A stretch of DNA of 64,000 nucleotides from Winogradskya humida (GCF_016862215.1 NZ_BOMN01000057.1:186001-250000); one strand, 5' to 3'. Positions 25,039 through 33,776 are shown, numbered from the stretch's first letter. A program made the numbers and translations. Notes: generated from the letters alone by a model not told the origin.

Positions 25039-25766
25039 GACTCCACTTTTACGGAAGAACGTAATATCGTCAAGAGGCTCATCCCGATCAGCCAGCTGAC
25101 GGCAACGGTCAGGGCGAGCCGCTCCAGGATGGCGCCCACCGGGCCCCGGCCGGCAAGAAGCATGGTCAGGCCCAGGGCGGCACCCAGCGGGACTATGAGC
25201 ATCGCGCCGACGGCGGAGAGCCGGCGTGACGCGGGCCGGAAGAACGCCGCGACGGCCGGGGCGGAGAAGGGCAGGACACGAGGCAATGCCGGTGAGCGCA
25301 GCAGAGAGGAGAAACCGATCATGACCATCACGCCTGCCAGCACGACCATCCCGATGATGCTCGCCGCCGTGTGCACGACATCGCTCAAGGTGGTCGGCTC
25401 GAAGGGCGGCAGTGGGCACTGGTCGGTGCACGGCACTACTCCGGAGACTGCGGCCAGGAAAGCCGCGATGCCGAACAACGCGGCGATGGGGCGGGGCGCG
25501 GGCCGCAGGGCGAGTCCCAGCAGTGCAACACCGGCTGCCAGCAGGATCAGCCCTATTCGGTACGCGACAGCGAACCGCAGTCCCGCGGTCCCGGTCTCGC
25601 TGACGTACCCCGCCAGCCACGATCCGGGGGTCGCGACCAGCGTCACGAGCATGACCACCGCGCCCGTCAGGACCGCGCCGCCCGCCGCTCCGCCCAGGAT
25701 GCGAGCAAGGATGGCATCACGTGCGTCGCCCCTGGTGGTGGCCGGTTCGGCGGTGATCTTCGGCAT
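24969..25766 (-). CDS. DUF998-family membrane protein
   Basis: 265 residues from ATG 25766, which follows a TAGCGT -10 box by 7 nt. About six or seven membrane helices are evident, with the DUF998 pattern LSDVVHTAASIIGMV in the middle. The function of the family is not known. The C-terminal 30 residues are hydrophilic (Ser/Arg/Pro/His-rich) and overlap the start of the ArsR-like gene by 70 bp, so the two genes are probably co-regulated. Confidence 0.8.
   Translation of the reverse strand: MPKITAEPATTRGDARDAILARILGGAAGGAVLTGAVVMLVTLVATPGSWLAGYVSETGTAGLRFAVAYRIGLILLAAGVALLGLALRPAPRPIAALFGIAAFLAAVSGVVPCTDQCPLPPFEPTTLSDVVHTAASIIGMVVLAGVMVMIGFSSLLRSPALPRVLPFSAPAVAAFFRPASRRLSAVGAMLIVPLGAALGLTMLLAGRGPVGAILERLALTVAVSWLIGMSLLTILRSSVKVESWSRPNPHHSKTGSRSSSDASPS
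25049..25064. promoter_or_regulatory. Palindrome TTACG-N6-CGTAA, likely ArsR-like operator
   Basis: A perfect 5-bp inverted repeat with 6-bp spacer, 11 bp before the start of the ArsR-like gene and inside the 3' end of the DUF998 gene. It lies between a TTGACG -35-like element and the start codon on the minus strand. Confidence 0.6.
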
Positions 25767-25773
25767 GGCTGCA

Positions 25774-25779
25774 ACGCTA
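25774..25779 (-). promoter_or_regulatory. -10 box TAGCGT of the DUF998 gene
   Basis: TAGCGT on the minus strand lies 7 nt before ATG 25766 with no Shine-Dalgarno, consistent with a leaderless mRNA. Confidence 0.5.
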
Positions 25780-25806
25780 GCCGGGGGCGGATGGTCGAAT
25801 GCTTCG

Positions 25807-26640
25807 GTGGGGCGGACTGTGGTGGTGACAGGGGCCAGCTCGGGAATCGGGCTGGCCGGGGCGACGGCGTTGGCGCGCGGTGGCGACGAGGTGGTGTTGC
25901 TGGGGCGCGACCCCGGTCGGCTGCAGGCGGCGGTCGAGGCGGTGCGAGAGGCCTCGGGGCGGACGCCGGCGGCGTACAGGGCGGATTTCGCGGTGCTGGA
26001 CGAGGTGCGGGAGGTGGGGCGCCGGGTGGCGGACGAGCACGAGCTGATCCACGTGCTTGTCAACAACGCCGGTCAGCTCGCGCGGGCCCGCCACCGGACC
26101 GTGGACGGGTTCGACCTTGGTGTGCAGGTCAACCATCTGGGCGGGTTCCTGCTGGCCAATCTGCTGGTCGACAGGCTGCGGGCGGCTGCGACACCGGAAG
26201 AACCGGCCCGAATCGTCACGACCGGTTCGCTGGCCGAGGCGTGGGGGACGCTGGATGTCAACCGGCCCGGGCGGCTGCAGCTGAGTCGATGGCTGGGTTA
26301 TGGCGCGGGAAAGCAGGCCAATCTGCTCTTCACGGTGGAGGCGGCGCGGCGCTGGACGGCGTACGACATCGTTGCGACCTGTTTCTTTCCCGGTCTTGTT
26401 CGCAGTGGTTTTGGCGGGCGGAGTCCGTTGTGGGCGCTGGCGAAACTGGTGCCGATGGCGTTCCGGGGCGTGGAAGAGGGCGCGGAGACGTTGCTGTGGC
26501 TGGCGAACGACCCGGCCGCGCTGGTGCCGGGCGGGTATTTCGCGTGGCGACGGCCGTTCGCCGCTACGGGGCGCTCGACCAGCCCCGAGCGGGCGCGGCG
26601 GCTCTGGGACGCGAGTCTCACCGCGGTCGGGCTGAGCTGA
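25807..26640 (+). CDS. Short-chain dehydrogenase/reductase (SDR)
   Basis: 277 residues from GTG 25807. Cofactor motif TGASSGIG (residues 8-15), NNAG motif (VLVNNAGQLA), an active-site Ser in TTGSLAE, and YGAGKQ in the usual YxxxK position (Tyr-Gly-Ala-Gly-Lys). It resembles retinol-dehydrogenase/WW-domain oxidoreductase-like SDRs. It is divergent from DUF998, only 40 bp apart, and is followed by a 14-bp repeat array. Substrate unknown. Confidence 0.88.
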   Translation: MGRTVVVTGASSGIGLAGATALARGGDEVVLLGRDPGRLQAAVEAVREASGRTPAAYRADFAVLDEVREVGRRVADEHELIHVLVNNAGQLARARHRTVDGFDLGVQVNHLGGFLLANLLVDRLRAAATPEEPARIVTTGSLAEAWGTLDVNRPGRLQLSRWLGYGAGKQANLLFTVEAARRWTAYDIVATCFFPGLVRSGFGGRSPLWALAKLVPMAFRGVEEGAETLLWLANDPAALVPGGYFAWRRPFAATGRSTSPERARRLWDASLTAVGLS

Positions 26641-26815
26641 GGCCGGTCAGAGCGGGCCGATCAGGTCGGGGCCGGTCAGAGCCAGGGGCCGGTCAGGTCC
26701 GGGCCGGTCAGGGCGGGCCGGTCAGGGCGGGCCGGTCAGGGCGGGCCGGTCAGGGCGGGCCGGTCAGGGCGGGCCGGTCGGGTCCGGGCCGGTCGGGTCT
26801 GGGCCGGTCAGGGGG
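26641..26815. repeat. 14-15-bp tandem array GGGCCGGTCAGGGC
   Basis: About twelve units; those from 26701 to 26770 are identical 14-mers, the others vary. It starts right after the SDR stop and reaches the stop of the convergent MerR gene. The + strand carries many GGG runs with 1- and 7-nt gaps, so G-quadruplex formation is possible. Confidence 0.9.
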
Positions 26816-27206
26816 AGGAAGGGGAGCGGTTGGGTTGGGGTGCGGAGTAGTACTGCGGGGTGGCGATGTCGGGGTGGGTTGCTGTGGGGGTGTTGGCGTC
26901 GTCGTCCGGGGTGAGGGTGCCGCCGAGGTTGAGGATCTGGCGGTGGGCGGCGTCGAGGCGGTCCTCGAGGGTGACGATTCGGCAGGCGGAGGCCAGTAGG
27001 ACGCCCTCGTTGAGGAGTTGGCGGACGCGGCCGGCGAGGTGGAGCTGATGGCGGGAGTAGCGGCGGTGGCCGCCGTGGGAGCGTTCCGGCTCGATCAGGC
27101 CGGCGGTGCCGAGGCTGCGGAGGAAGGCGGGGGTTACGCCGATCATCTTCGCGGCCCGGCCCATGGTGTACGCCGGGAAGTCCGCGTCGTCGAAAGCAGT
27201 GCTCAT
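26808..27206 (-). CDS. MerR-like DNA-binding regulator
   Basis: 132 residues from ATG 27206 with GGAAAGG 5 nt upstream. The helix-turn-helix is MGRAAKMIGVTPAFLRSLGTAGLI followed by RSHGGHRRYSRHQL, the HspR/MerR-type wing, then a helical segment to about residue 95. The C-terminus is a disordered Asp/Thr/Pro tail whose stop lies in the 14-bp repeat. No effector domain is present. Target genes are not evident; the 28-bp repeats upstream could affect its expression. Confidence 0.85.
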   Translation of the reverse strand: MSTAFDDADFPAYTMGRAAKMIGVTPAFLRSLGTAGLIEPERSHGGHRRYSRHQLHLAGRVRQLLNEGVLLASACRIVTLEDRLDAAHRQILNLGGTLTPDDDANTPTATHPDIATPQYYSAPQPNRSPSSP

Positions 27207-27228
27207 GGTGCCTTTCCGGGAGAGGTGC

Positions 27229-27388
27229 CGACGAGGGGCGAGGCCTGGCTGATTACGGACGAGGGAAGGCGCCTGGCTGTTTGTGGACGAGGGAAGGCGC
27301 CTGGCTGTTTGCGGACGAGGGAAGGCGCCTGGCTGTTTGCGGACGAGGGAAAGCGCCTGGCTGTTTATGGACGAGGGAAGGCGGGGGT
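27229..27388. repeat. 28-bp tandem array upstream of the MerR-like gene
   Basis: Exact 28-bp period at 27257, 27285, 27313, 27341 and 27369 (unit begins GGACGAGGGAAGGCGCCTGG), with a degenerate first copy near 27229. There is no spacer between units, so it is not CRISPR. Confidence 0.9.
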
Positions 27389-27485
27389 AGCCGGAACCGG
27401 GCCGGTTGATTGCCGATGGGGGAGCGGCGGCGGGCGGGCCGAGGGCTGGCTGATTTGGCGCTGTGGTTGAGGGGCCGGACATAGT

Positions 27486-27516
27486 CCAAGGCCCCGGCGG
27501 GTTACCGGGGCCTTGG
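27486..27516. other. Perfect 12-bp hairpin without T-tract
   Basis: CCAAGGCCCCGG (27486-27497) pairs with CCGGGGCCTTGG (27505-27516) around a 7-nt loop. No U-tract follows on either strand; it may be a structured leader of the MerR-like gene or a remnant terminator. Confidence 0.6.
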
Positions 27517-28057
27517 CTGTTCAATTCTGATGCCGACCGTCGTCGGCTCGGTCAATCCGCCTGCGTGCCGCTAGCGGATGGCCTGGGTGATGGGCATCGG
27601 CGGCGATCACCTCTCGTCGGGTCGGGGACGTTACGAAAGCGCGTTGCTGCGGTATCTCGTCCTCCTTAGCCAACTCAGCGTCTCTACCAGTTGCCTGGCC
27701 AGTTGCCTGACCAGTTACTTGCCGGCTGTGCGTGGCCGACCCAGATCACGTTAGGCCCGTCACGGCGTATTTTCTAGAGTCGCCGCTGTAGATTTTTTGG
27801 ACTTTTCGGTAAAGAAGCCTGCCTGAGGTGGAGATGCTGAGGTGGAGATGCGGGGCGCGGGGCGGGCGCGTGGCACAGCCGGAAGCTGCGTCGGAGAGAG
27901 GTGACCACGCCCCGCGCCGCCGCGGGTGGGGAGCCGGAGAGGCTCCGGCGGTGTTCGCGATGCCTGCCGAGGGCTCGCGCGCTGTCGGAAGCAGCGTCAG
28001 AACACCGGCAGGGCTGGACGGCGGTCGGCTGCGGCCGGCCTGCGTCCGTCTGGCGCT
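27517..28057. other. Gene-poor region with small tandem duplications
   Basis: No credible gene is seen between the hairpin and the APC permease operon. Small tandem duplications occur: CCAGTTGCCTGA-type 12-mers three times at 27687-27722, and a 14-mer twice at 27823-27850. Around 27760-27815 the sequence is locally AT-rich and includes a T6 run. Confidence 0.6.
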
Positions 28058-28075
28058 GTGCGGCATATGCCGCAC
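28058..28075. promoter_or_regulatory. Perfect 18-bp palindrome upstream of the amine-catabolism cluster
   Basis: GTGCGGCATATGCCGCAC is perfectly self-complementary and lies 160 bp before the APC permease start. It is a good operator candidate for the cluster; no regulator gene is adjacent, so the binding protein would be encoded elsewhere. Confidence 0.55.
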
Positions 28076-28236
28076 CACGTCTTCCATTGCCCTGACATGT
28101 CTACGAGTGTGGGGGTGTGCCCGGCGGGCGGCAACGCAATTAACTCAGCGCATTGACGTTGGTAACACTGCGGGTAGATCATCACCGAACGGCGGTGGCC
28201 CAGGTCACAGCTGCCCCTCGGTCTAGGGAGCCTTTG

Positions 28237-29766
28237 ATGAGTGCTGACCCTGTCCCCAGTACCGACGAAGAACGCCTCGCCCAGCTCGGCTACCAGCAGG
28301 AACTGCATCGCCGACTGTCCGGCTTCTCGAACTTCGCGGTCTCCTTCTCCATCATTTCCATCCTGGCCGGCGCCATCACGTCGTACGGGATCGCCATGAC
28401 TGCCGGCGGGCCGGTTGCCATCACCCTGGGCTGGCTCTTCGTCGGTGTCATGGTCACCTTTGTCGCCCTCGCGATGGCGGAGGTCTGCTCCGCCTATCCC
28501 ACCGCCGGGGCCCTCTACTGGTGGGCCGCCGCGCTCGCCAAACGCAACAAGGCGGCGTGGGCCTGGTTCGTGGGCTGGTTCAACTTCCTCGGCGAGGTCG
28601 CTGTCACCGCGGCGATCGACTTCGGTGCGGCGATCACGACAGCCGCGTTCCTGAGTCTGACCTTCGACATGGAGGTGACGACCGGGCGTACCTTCCTGAT
28701 CTTCCTGGTCATCATCATCGCGCACGGCCTGCTGAACACGTTCGGCGTGAGTCTGGTCCGGATGCTCTCCGACGTCAGTGCGTGGTGGCACCTCGTCGGT
28801 GTCGCTGTCATCGTCGTCGTGCTGGCGGTCGTCCCGGACAACCACAAGCCGATCTCGGAAGTGTTCTTCGAGGTGCAGAACCAGACCGGCTTCTCGTTCA
28901 CGGGGGCCGGCGCGTACGCGGTGCTGGTCGGATTGTTGATGGCGCAGTACACGTACACCGGGTATGACGCTTCTGCGCATGTCGCGGAAGAAACGCATGA
29001 CGCGGCGCGGGCTGCACCGCGTGGAATCGTGCTCTCCGTAGTGGTCTCGGTGATCGCCGGGTTTGTGCTGCTCGTCGCCATCACGTGGTCCATTCAGGAC
29101 TACGAGGCCGAGCGGACCACCGATCTGGGGCTGCCGCCCGCGCAGATCTTCATCGACGCGGTGGGGCACGATCTCGGGACATTCCTGCTGCTCATCTGCA
29201 TGGTTGCGCAATGGTTCTGCGGCATGGCCTCCGTGACGGCAAATTCCAGGATGGCGTACGCGTTCTCGCGTGACGGTGCGTTGCCCGGCTCGCGGCTCTG
29301 GAAGAAGGTCAACCCCCGCACGGGTACGCCCACCAACTCGATCTGGCTCTGTGTGACTATCAGCACGATCCTGGTTCTGCCGTCGCTGTGGAACACGACC
29401 GCGTACCTCGCCGCGACGTCAATTGCGGTCATCGGTCTCTACATCGCGTACGTCGGTCCGGTGCTGCTGCGCCGGCTGAGTCCCGATTTTCAGCCCGGGC
29501 CGTGGAACCTCGGCAAGTGGAGCGCACCGGTCGGCTGGATCGCGATCGTCTGGGTCGTGATCATCTGTGTGCTCTTCGTGCTGCCCACCGCGGGTCCGAT
29601 CACCGCGAGCAACTTCAACTACACGATCATCGCCGTCCTGGTGGTGGTCGGTGCCGCGACGATCTGGTGGTTCGCGAGCGCACGCAAATGGTTCACGGGT
29701 CCGAAGCAGAACCTGATCGAAAAAGCCGCGCACGGCGAGCCGACGCTGCCTGCCCCGCCGGAGTGA
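28237..29766 (+). CDS. APC-family amino acid/amine permease
   Basis: 509 residues with 12 predicted helices; ATG 28237 has AGGGAG 6 nt upstream. The first helix starts with the APC signature LSGFSNFAVSFSIISILAG, as in the GABA/choline-type amino acid-choline transporter subgroup. Clear YTGYDASAHVAEET motif in helix 8. It is first in a run with a glutamine-synthetase-like ligase, an aldehyde dehydrogenase and an SDR, so it probably imports the amine that these enzymes degrade. Confidence 0.92.
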   Translation: MSADPVPSTDEERLAQLGYQQELHRRLSGFSNFAVSFSIISILAGAITSYGIAMTAGGPVAITLGWLFVGVMVTFVALAMAEVCSAYPTAGALYWWAAALAKRNKAAWAWFVGWFNFLGEVAVTAAIDFGAAITTAAFLSLTFDMEVTTGRTFLIFLVIIIAHGLLNTFGVSLVRMLSDVSAWWHLVGVAVIVVVLAVVPDNHKPISEVFFEVQNQTGFSFTGAGAYAVLVGLLMAQYTYTGYDASAHVAEETHDAARAAPRGIVLSVVVSVIAGFVLLVAITWSIQDYEAERTTDLGLPPAQIFIDAVGHDLGTFLLLICMVAQWFCGMASVTANSRMAYAFSRDGALPGSRLWKKVNPRTGTPTNSIWLCVTISTILVLPSLWNTTAYLAATSIAVIGLYIAYVGPVLLRRLSPDFQPGPWNLGKWSAPVGWIAIVWVVIICVLFVLPTAGPITASNFNYTIIAVLVVVGAATIWWFASARKWFTGPKQNLIEKAAHGEPTLPAPPE

Positions 29767-29776
29767 TCTTTGTTCG

Positions 29777-29805
29777 CGGGGGCCGGGCTTCGCGCCCGGC
29801 CCCCG
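29777..29805 (+). other. 12-bp intra-operon hairpin
   Basis: CGGGGGCCGGGC pairs with GCCCGGCCCCCG around a 5-nt loop, in the 72-bp gap between permease and ligase. No T-tract follows (the next bases are AAAAC), so it may stabilise mRNA ends or lower downstream expression rather than terminate. Confidence 0.65.
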
Positions 29806-29838
29806 AAAACTGTCGGCCCCCTGCGATAGGACTGCATC

Positions 29839-31185
29839 ATGGAAATCGAGGACCTCGACGTCGCCGTCGACAACGGCAGCATCGACACCGTCCTGCTCGC
29901 GCTCACCGACATGCAGGGGCGGTTGCAGGGCAAGCGCCTGCACGGCCGCTACTTCATGGATGAGGTGGTGTCCGGCGGCAGTGAGGGCTGCAACTATCTG
30001 CTCGCCGTCGACGTGGACATGAACACCGTCGACGGATACGCGATGTCGTCGTGGAACAGCGGCTACGGCGACTTCGTCATGAAACCCGACTTCGCCACCC
30101 TGCGCCGCGTCCCCTGGCAGCCCGGCACCGCGATGGTCCTCGCCGACCTCGAGACCACCGATGGCGAGGCCGTCTACGCCTCGCCGCGGCAGATCCTGCG
30201 CCGCCAGCTCGATCGGCTCGCCGAGCACGACCTCACGGCCTTCGCGGGCACCGAGCTCGAGTTCCTGCTGGTCAAGGACACCTACGAGCAGGCGTGGGCA
30301 AAGAACTACCGGGACCTCACCCCCGCCAATCAGTACAACGTGGATTATTCGCTGCTCGGGACGGCCCGGGTCGAGCCGCTGCTGCGCCGCATCCGCAACG
30401 ACATGGCGGGTGCAGGGCTCGTGCCTGAGAGCGCAAAAGGCGAGTGCAACTTCGGCCAGCACGAGATCGCCTTTCGGTACGCGGACGCGCTGACCGCCGC
30501 CGACAACCACGTCATCTACAAGAACGGCGCCAAGGAGATCGCCGCCTTGGAGGGCATGGCGCTCACGTTCATGGCCAAGCCCAACGAGCGTGAGGGCAAT
30601 TCGTGCCACATCCACTTCTCACTGCGCGGCGCGGACGGGCGCTCGGCGATGCTCGGTGACGGCCCGGCCCACCTGTCGCCGATCGGGGAGCAGGTCCTCG
30701 CCGGCCTCCTCGCCACGATGCGCGAGTTCAGCCTCCTCTTCGCGCCGAACATCAACTCCTACAAGCGCTATCAGCACGGCTCCTTCGCCCCGACGGCGCT
30801 GCGCTGGGGCGTCGACAACCGCACCTGCGCCCTGCGGATCGCGGGCCACGGCCAGGGCATGCGCGTCGAGAACAGGGTGCCGGGCGGCGACGTGAACCCC
30901 TATCTCGCGATCTCCGCGCTGATCGCGGGGGCGCTGCACGGCATCGAGAAAGAGTTGTCGCTGGAGGACGAGTTCAGAGGCAACGCGTATGAGGACGGCT
31001 CGGCGCCCCGGGTGCCGACGACGTTGCGGGACGCGCTGGAGTTGTGGGAGCTCGGCCCGGTGGCCGCTGCGGCTTTCGGTGCTGACGTGGTCGCGCACTA
31101 CGCCAACATGGCCAAGATCGAGCTCACGGCCTTCGACGCGGCGGTCACCGACTGGGAGCTGCGTCGCGGATTCGAGCGGCTGTGA
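29839..31185 (+). CDS. Glutamine-synthetase-like gamma-glutamyl-amine ligase
   Basis: 448 residues. The glutamine synthetase fold is shown by FAGTELEFLLVKD, the substrate/ATP loop NEREGNSCHIHFSL and ENRVPGGDVNPYLAISALIAG. Length and context (amine permease, aldehyde dehydrogenase, amidotransferase hydrolases) fit PuuA/GlnA3/GlnA4-type enzymes that join glutamate to putrescine, polyamines or ethanolamine with ATP, rather than the ammonia-assimilating GlnA. The exact amine cannot be told from sequence. It is followed by an 18-bp repeat array. Confidence 0.9.
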   Translation: MEIEDLDVAVDNGSIDTVLLALTDMQGRLQGKRLHGRYFMDEVVSGGSEGCNYLLAVDVDMNTVDGYAMSSWNSGYGDFVMKPDFATLRRVPWQPGTAMVLADLETTDGEAVYASPRQILRRQLDRLAEHDLTAFAGTELEFLLVKDTYEQAWAKNYRDLTPANQYNVDYSLLGTARVEPLLRRIRNDMAGAGLVPESAKGECNFGQHEIAFRYADALTAADNHVIYKNGAKEIAALEGMALTFMAKPNEREGNSCHIHFSLRGADGRSAMLGDGPAHLSPIGEQVLAGLLATMREFSLLFAPNINSYKRYQHGSFAPTALRWGVDNRTCALRIAGHGQGMRVENRVPGGDVNPYLAISALIAGALHGIEKELSLEDEFRGNAYEDGSAPRVPTTLRDALELWELGPVAAAAFGADVVAHYANMAKIELTAFDAAVTDWELRRGFERL

Positions 31186-31231
31186 TCGCGGCGGCTTCCG
31201 GCTCGAGGGCGGCGGCTGGCGGTCCGCGGGC

Positions 31232-31385
31232 GTCGGCTGGCGGCCCGCAAGCGAGTGCCGGCCTGCAAGTGACTGCCGGGCCGTGGGCGACTGCCGGCCT
31301 GCAAGCGACTGCCGGCCCGCAAGCGACTGCCGGGCCGCGGGCGGCTGCTTCCGGCTCGCAAGCGGCGACTGCTGGCCCGCGAGGG
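31232..31385. repeat. 18-bp tandem array after the ligase gene
   Basis: GACTGCCGG starts at 31271, 31289, 31307 and 31325 (period 18), with diverged copies on both sides. It occupies most of the 334-bp gap to the aldehyde dehydrogenase gene; nothing else is seen in that gap. Confidence 0.85.
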
Positions 31386-31519
31386 GCGGCTTTCGGGAAC
31401 TTGCGCGGTCTCGGGGCTAGGCGGGGCGTGGCCGGCGTCGGCGGGGCGATGTGGTGGAGCCGGGGCCGGTGGGGGTCGTGGACGGCGTGGGCGTGTGATG
31501 ATCTTCGGGGAGGTGGGGC

Positions 31520-32881
31520 GTGGACAGTCTTGACCTGATCAATCCGGCTACCGGGACGGTGCTGCAGGGCGTACCCATGAATGGGGTTGCCGAGACTGAC
31601 GCCGCGATCGAGCGGGCGCAGCGGGCCTTTGAATCGTGGCGGCAGGTGGCGCCGGGGGATCGCGCCCGGTTGTTGCGCCGCTTCGCCGATGCCGTCGACG
31701 CTCGTGCCGAGGAGCTCGCTCAGCTCGAGGTTCGCAACTCGGGGCACACGATCGGAAACGCTCGCTGGGAGGCGGGCAACGTCCGCGACGTGCTCGAGTA
31801 TTACGCGGCGGCTCCGGAGCGGCTGACCGGGCGGCAGATCCCGGTGGCCGGCGGCATCGACATGACCTTCCATGAGCCACTCGGTGTCGTCGGGATCATC
31901 GTGCCGTGGAATTTCCCGATGCCGATTGCCGGGTGGGGGTTCGCGCCCGCCCTGGCAGCCGGTAACACGGTCGTGCTCAAGCCTGCTGAGCTGACGCCGC
32001 TGACCGCCCTCCGGCTCGCGGAGCTGGCCCTGGAAGCCGGGCTCCCGGAAGGCGTATTCACCGTCCTGCCGGGGCGCGGGGACGTGGTGGGGCAGCGGTT
32101 CGTCACACATCCCGCTGTGCGCAAGGTGTGCTTCACCGGCTCCACCCGGGTCGGGAAATCCATCATGGCGGGCTGTGCCGACCAGGTGAAACGCGTGACA
32201 CTCGAGCTCGGCGGCAAGAACGCGAACATCGTCTTCGCCGACTCCGATCTCGAGAAAGCCGCGGCGAGCGCCCCCGGCGGCGTCTTCGACAACGCGGGGC
32301 AGGACTGCTGCGCGCGGTCGCGGCTGCTGGTCCAGGATTCCGTGTACGACCGGTTCCTCTCGTTGCTCGAGCCCGCCGTCAAGGCGTACCGAGTGGAGGA
32401 TCCGCAGCTCGATACCGCCGAGATGGGGCCGCTGATCTCCGCCGCCCACCGCGAGAAGGTCGCGTCGTACACCGCCGAAGGTGAGGTGGCCTTCACCGGA
32501 ACCGCGCCCGATGGCGACGGATGGTGGTTCCCGCCGACGGTGCTGCTCGCGCAGTCGGCGAACGACCGGCACTGGCGCGAGGAAGTTTTCGGGCCGGTCA
32601 TCTCGGTGCTGCCCTTCCACGACGAGGCCGAGGCGATCGCGCTGGCCAACGACACCGAGTACGGGCTCTCCGGCTCCATCTGGACCCGGGACCTGGGCCG
32701 GGCGCTGCGCGTGTCGCGTGGCGTCGACACCGGCAACCTCAGTGTCAACTCGCACTCATCGGTGCGCTACTGGACGCCGTTCGGTGGCATGAAGCAGTCC
32801 GGGTTCGGGCGCGAGCTCGGACCCGACGCGGTGCTCGGGTTCACCGATGTCAAGAACGTGTTCATCTCGACGGAAAGCTGA
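31520..32881 (+). CDS. Aldehyde dehydrogenase
   Basis: 453 residues from a GTG start with GAGGTGGGG just upstream. Typical NAD(P)-dependent ALDH: PWNFPMPIAGWGFAPALAAGN, VCFTGSTRVGK, catalytic Glu in TLELGGKNAN and catalytic Cys in NAGQDCCARS. Slightly shorter than the usual 480-500 residues at the N-terminus. In the cluster it would oxidise the gamma-glutamyl-aminoaldehyde to the acid (PuuC-like step); this role is inferred from context. Confidence 0.93.
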   Translation: MDSLDLINPATGTVLQGVPMNGVAETDAAIERAQRAFESWRQVAPGDRARLLRRFADAVDARAEELAQLEVRNSGHTIGNARWEAGNVRDVLEYYAAAPERLTGRQIPVAGGIDMTFHEPLGVVGIIVPWNFPMPIAGWGFAPALAAGNTVVLKPAELTPLTALRLAELALEAGLPEGVFTVLPGRGDVVGQRFVTHPAVRKVCFTGSTRVGKSIMAGCADQVKRVTLELGGKNANIVFADSDLEKAAASAPGGVFDNAGQDCCARSRLLVQDSVYDRFLSLLEPAVKAYRVEDPQLDTAEMGPLISAAHREKVASYTAEGEVAFTGTAPDGDGWWFPPTVLLAQSANDRHWREEVFGPVISVLPFHDEAEAIALANDTEYGLSGSIWTRDLGRALRVSRGVDTGNLSVNSHSSVRYWTPFGGMKQSGFGRELGPDAVLGFTDVKNVFISTES

Positions 32882-32892
32882 GAGGGTCGGCT

Positions 32893-33657
32893 GTGGAGCG
32901 TTTGCAGGATCGCGTTGCCGTCATCACCGGGGCCGGCAGCGGCATCGGGCTGGCCACCGCCCGCCGGTTCGCGGCCGAGGGCGCCAAGGTCGTTTGCGTG
33001 GACATCTCCGAGGACGCCGGCAAGGCCGCCGCCGATGAGGTCGGCGGCGAATTCGTGGCGTGTGATGTCAGTGACGAAGAGTCGGTGCGCGCACTTTTCG
33101 ACGGCGTCGCGGAACGGCACGGAAGGGTCGACATCGCGTTCAACAACGCGGGCATCTCACCGCCCGACGACGACTCGATCCTGGTCACCGGAATCGACGC
33201 CTGGGAACGGGTCATCCGGGTCAACACCACGAGCGTCTTCTTCTGCTGCAAATACGCGATCCCGCACATGCAGCGCCAGGGCAAGGGCTCGATCATCAAC
33301 ACGGCCTCGTTCGTGGCACTGCTCGGCGCGGCAACCTCGCAGATCGCCTACACGGCCAGCAAGGGCGGAGTGCTCGCGATGACCCGTGAGCTGGGCGTCC
33401 AGTTCGCCCGCGAAGGCATCCGGATCAACGCGCTCTGCCCCGGACCGGTCGCCACACCCCTGCTGATGGAGCTCTTCGCCAGCGACCCGGAACGCGCCGC
33501 ACGCCGCCTCGTGCACGTCCCGATGGGCCGATTCGCGGAGCCCGACGAGATCGCCGCCGCGGTGGCCTTCCTCGCCAGCGACGATGCCTCCTTTATGACG
33601 GCCTCGCAATTCGTGGTCGACGGCGGAATTACGGGCGCCTATGTGACGCCCCTCTGA
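32893..33657 (+). CDS. SDR-family oxidoreductase
   Basis: 254 residues from GTG 32893, 11 bp after the aldehyde dehydrogenase. Classical SDR with TGAGSGIG, NNAGIS, Ser in INTASFVALLG, the YTASK catalytic pair and the C-terminal VVDGG. FabG-like in general form. It could oxidise or reduce an intermediate of the amine pathway; in Puu-type systems this activity is not standard, so its role is open. Confidence 0.92.
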   Translation: MERLQDRVAVITGAGSGIGLATARRFAAEGAKVVCVDISEDAGKAAADEVGGEFVACDVSDEESVRALFDGVAERHGRVDIAFNNAGISPPDDDSILVTGIDAWERVIRVNTTSVFFCCKYAIPHMQRQGKGSIINTASFVALLGAATSQIAYTASKGGVLAMTRELGVQFAREGIRINALCPGPVATPLLMELFASDPERAARRLVHVPMGRFAEPDEIAAAVAFLASDDASFMTASQFVVDGGITGAYVTPL

Positions 33658-33776
33658 GTCCGATGTGGGCCTGCCCGGGCACGCGGCTAGTGGAAGGGTG
33701 GCGGACCTCTCGCGCCCGCGCTGAGCGGGAACGGTAGGAACTTTTTGCTTCTTTGTTTAGAGCGTTCAAACGGCGG

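Noticed and set aside
20403-25766. A lantibiotic or other biosynthetic gene cluster
   Set aside because: An ABC exporter and a two-component system are present, but no precursor peptide, synthetase or modifying enzyme is nearby.
25129-25806. N-terminal extension of the SDR protein
   Set aside because: This part is antisense to the DUF998 gene and lacks any domain; the Rossmann motif begins right after GTG 25807.
27229-27388. A CRISPR array
   Set aside because: The 28-bp units are directly adjacent with no unique spacers, and no cas genes are in the window.
27746-28087. A 113-codon minus-strand frame upstream of the APC permease
   Set aside because: No Shine-Dalgarno, no leaderless box, compositional bias only, and it contains the palindrome at 28058-28075.
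31098-31361. Arg/Ser/Gly-rich minus-strand frame over the 18-bp array
   Set aside because: Product of the 18-bp repeat being a multiple of three; overlaps the real ligase gene.
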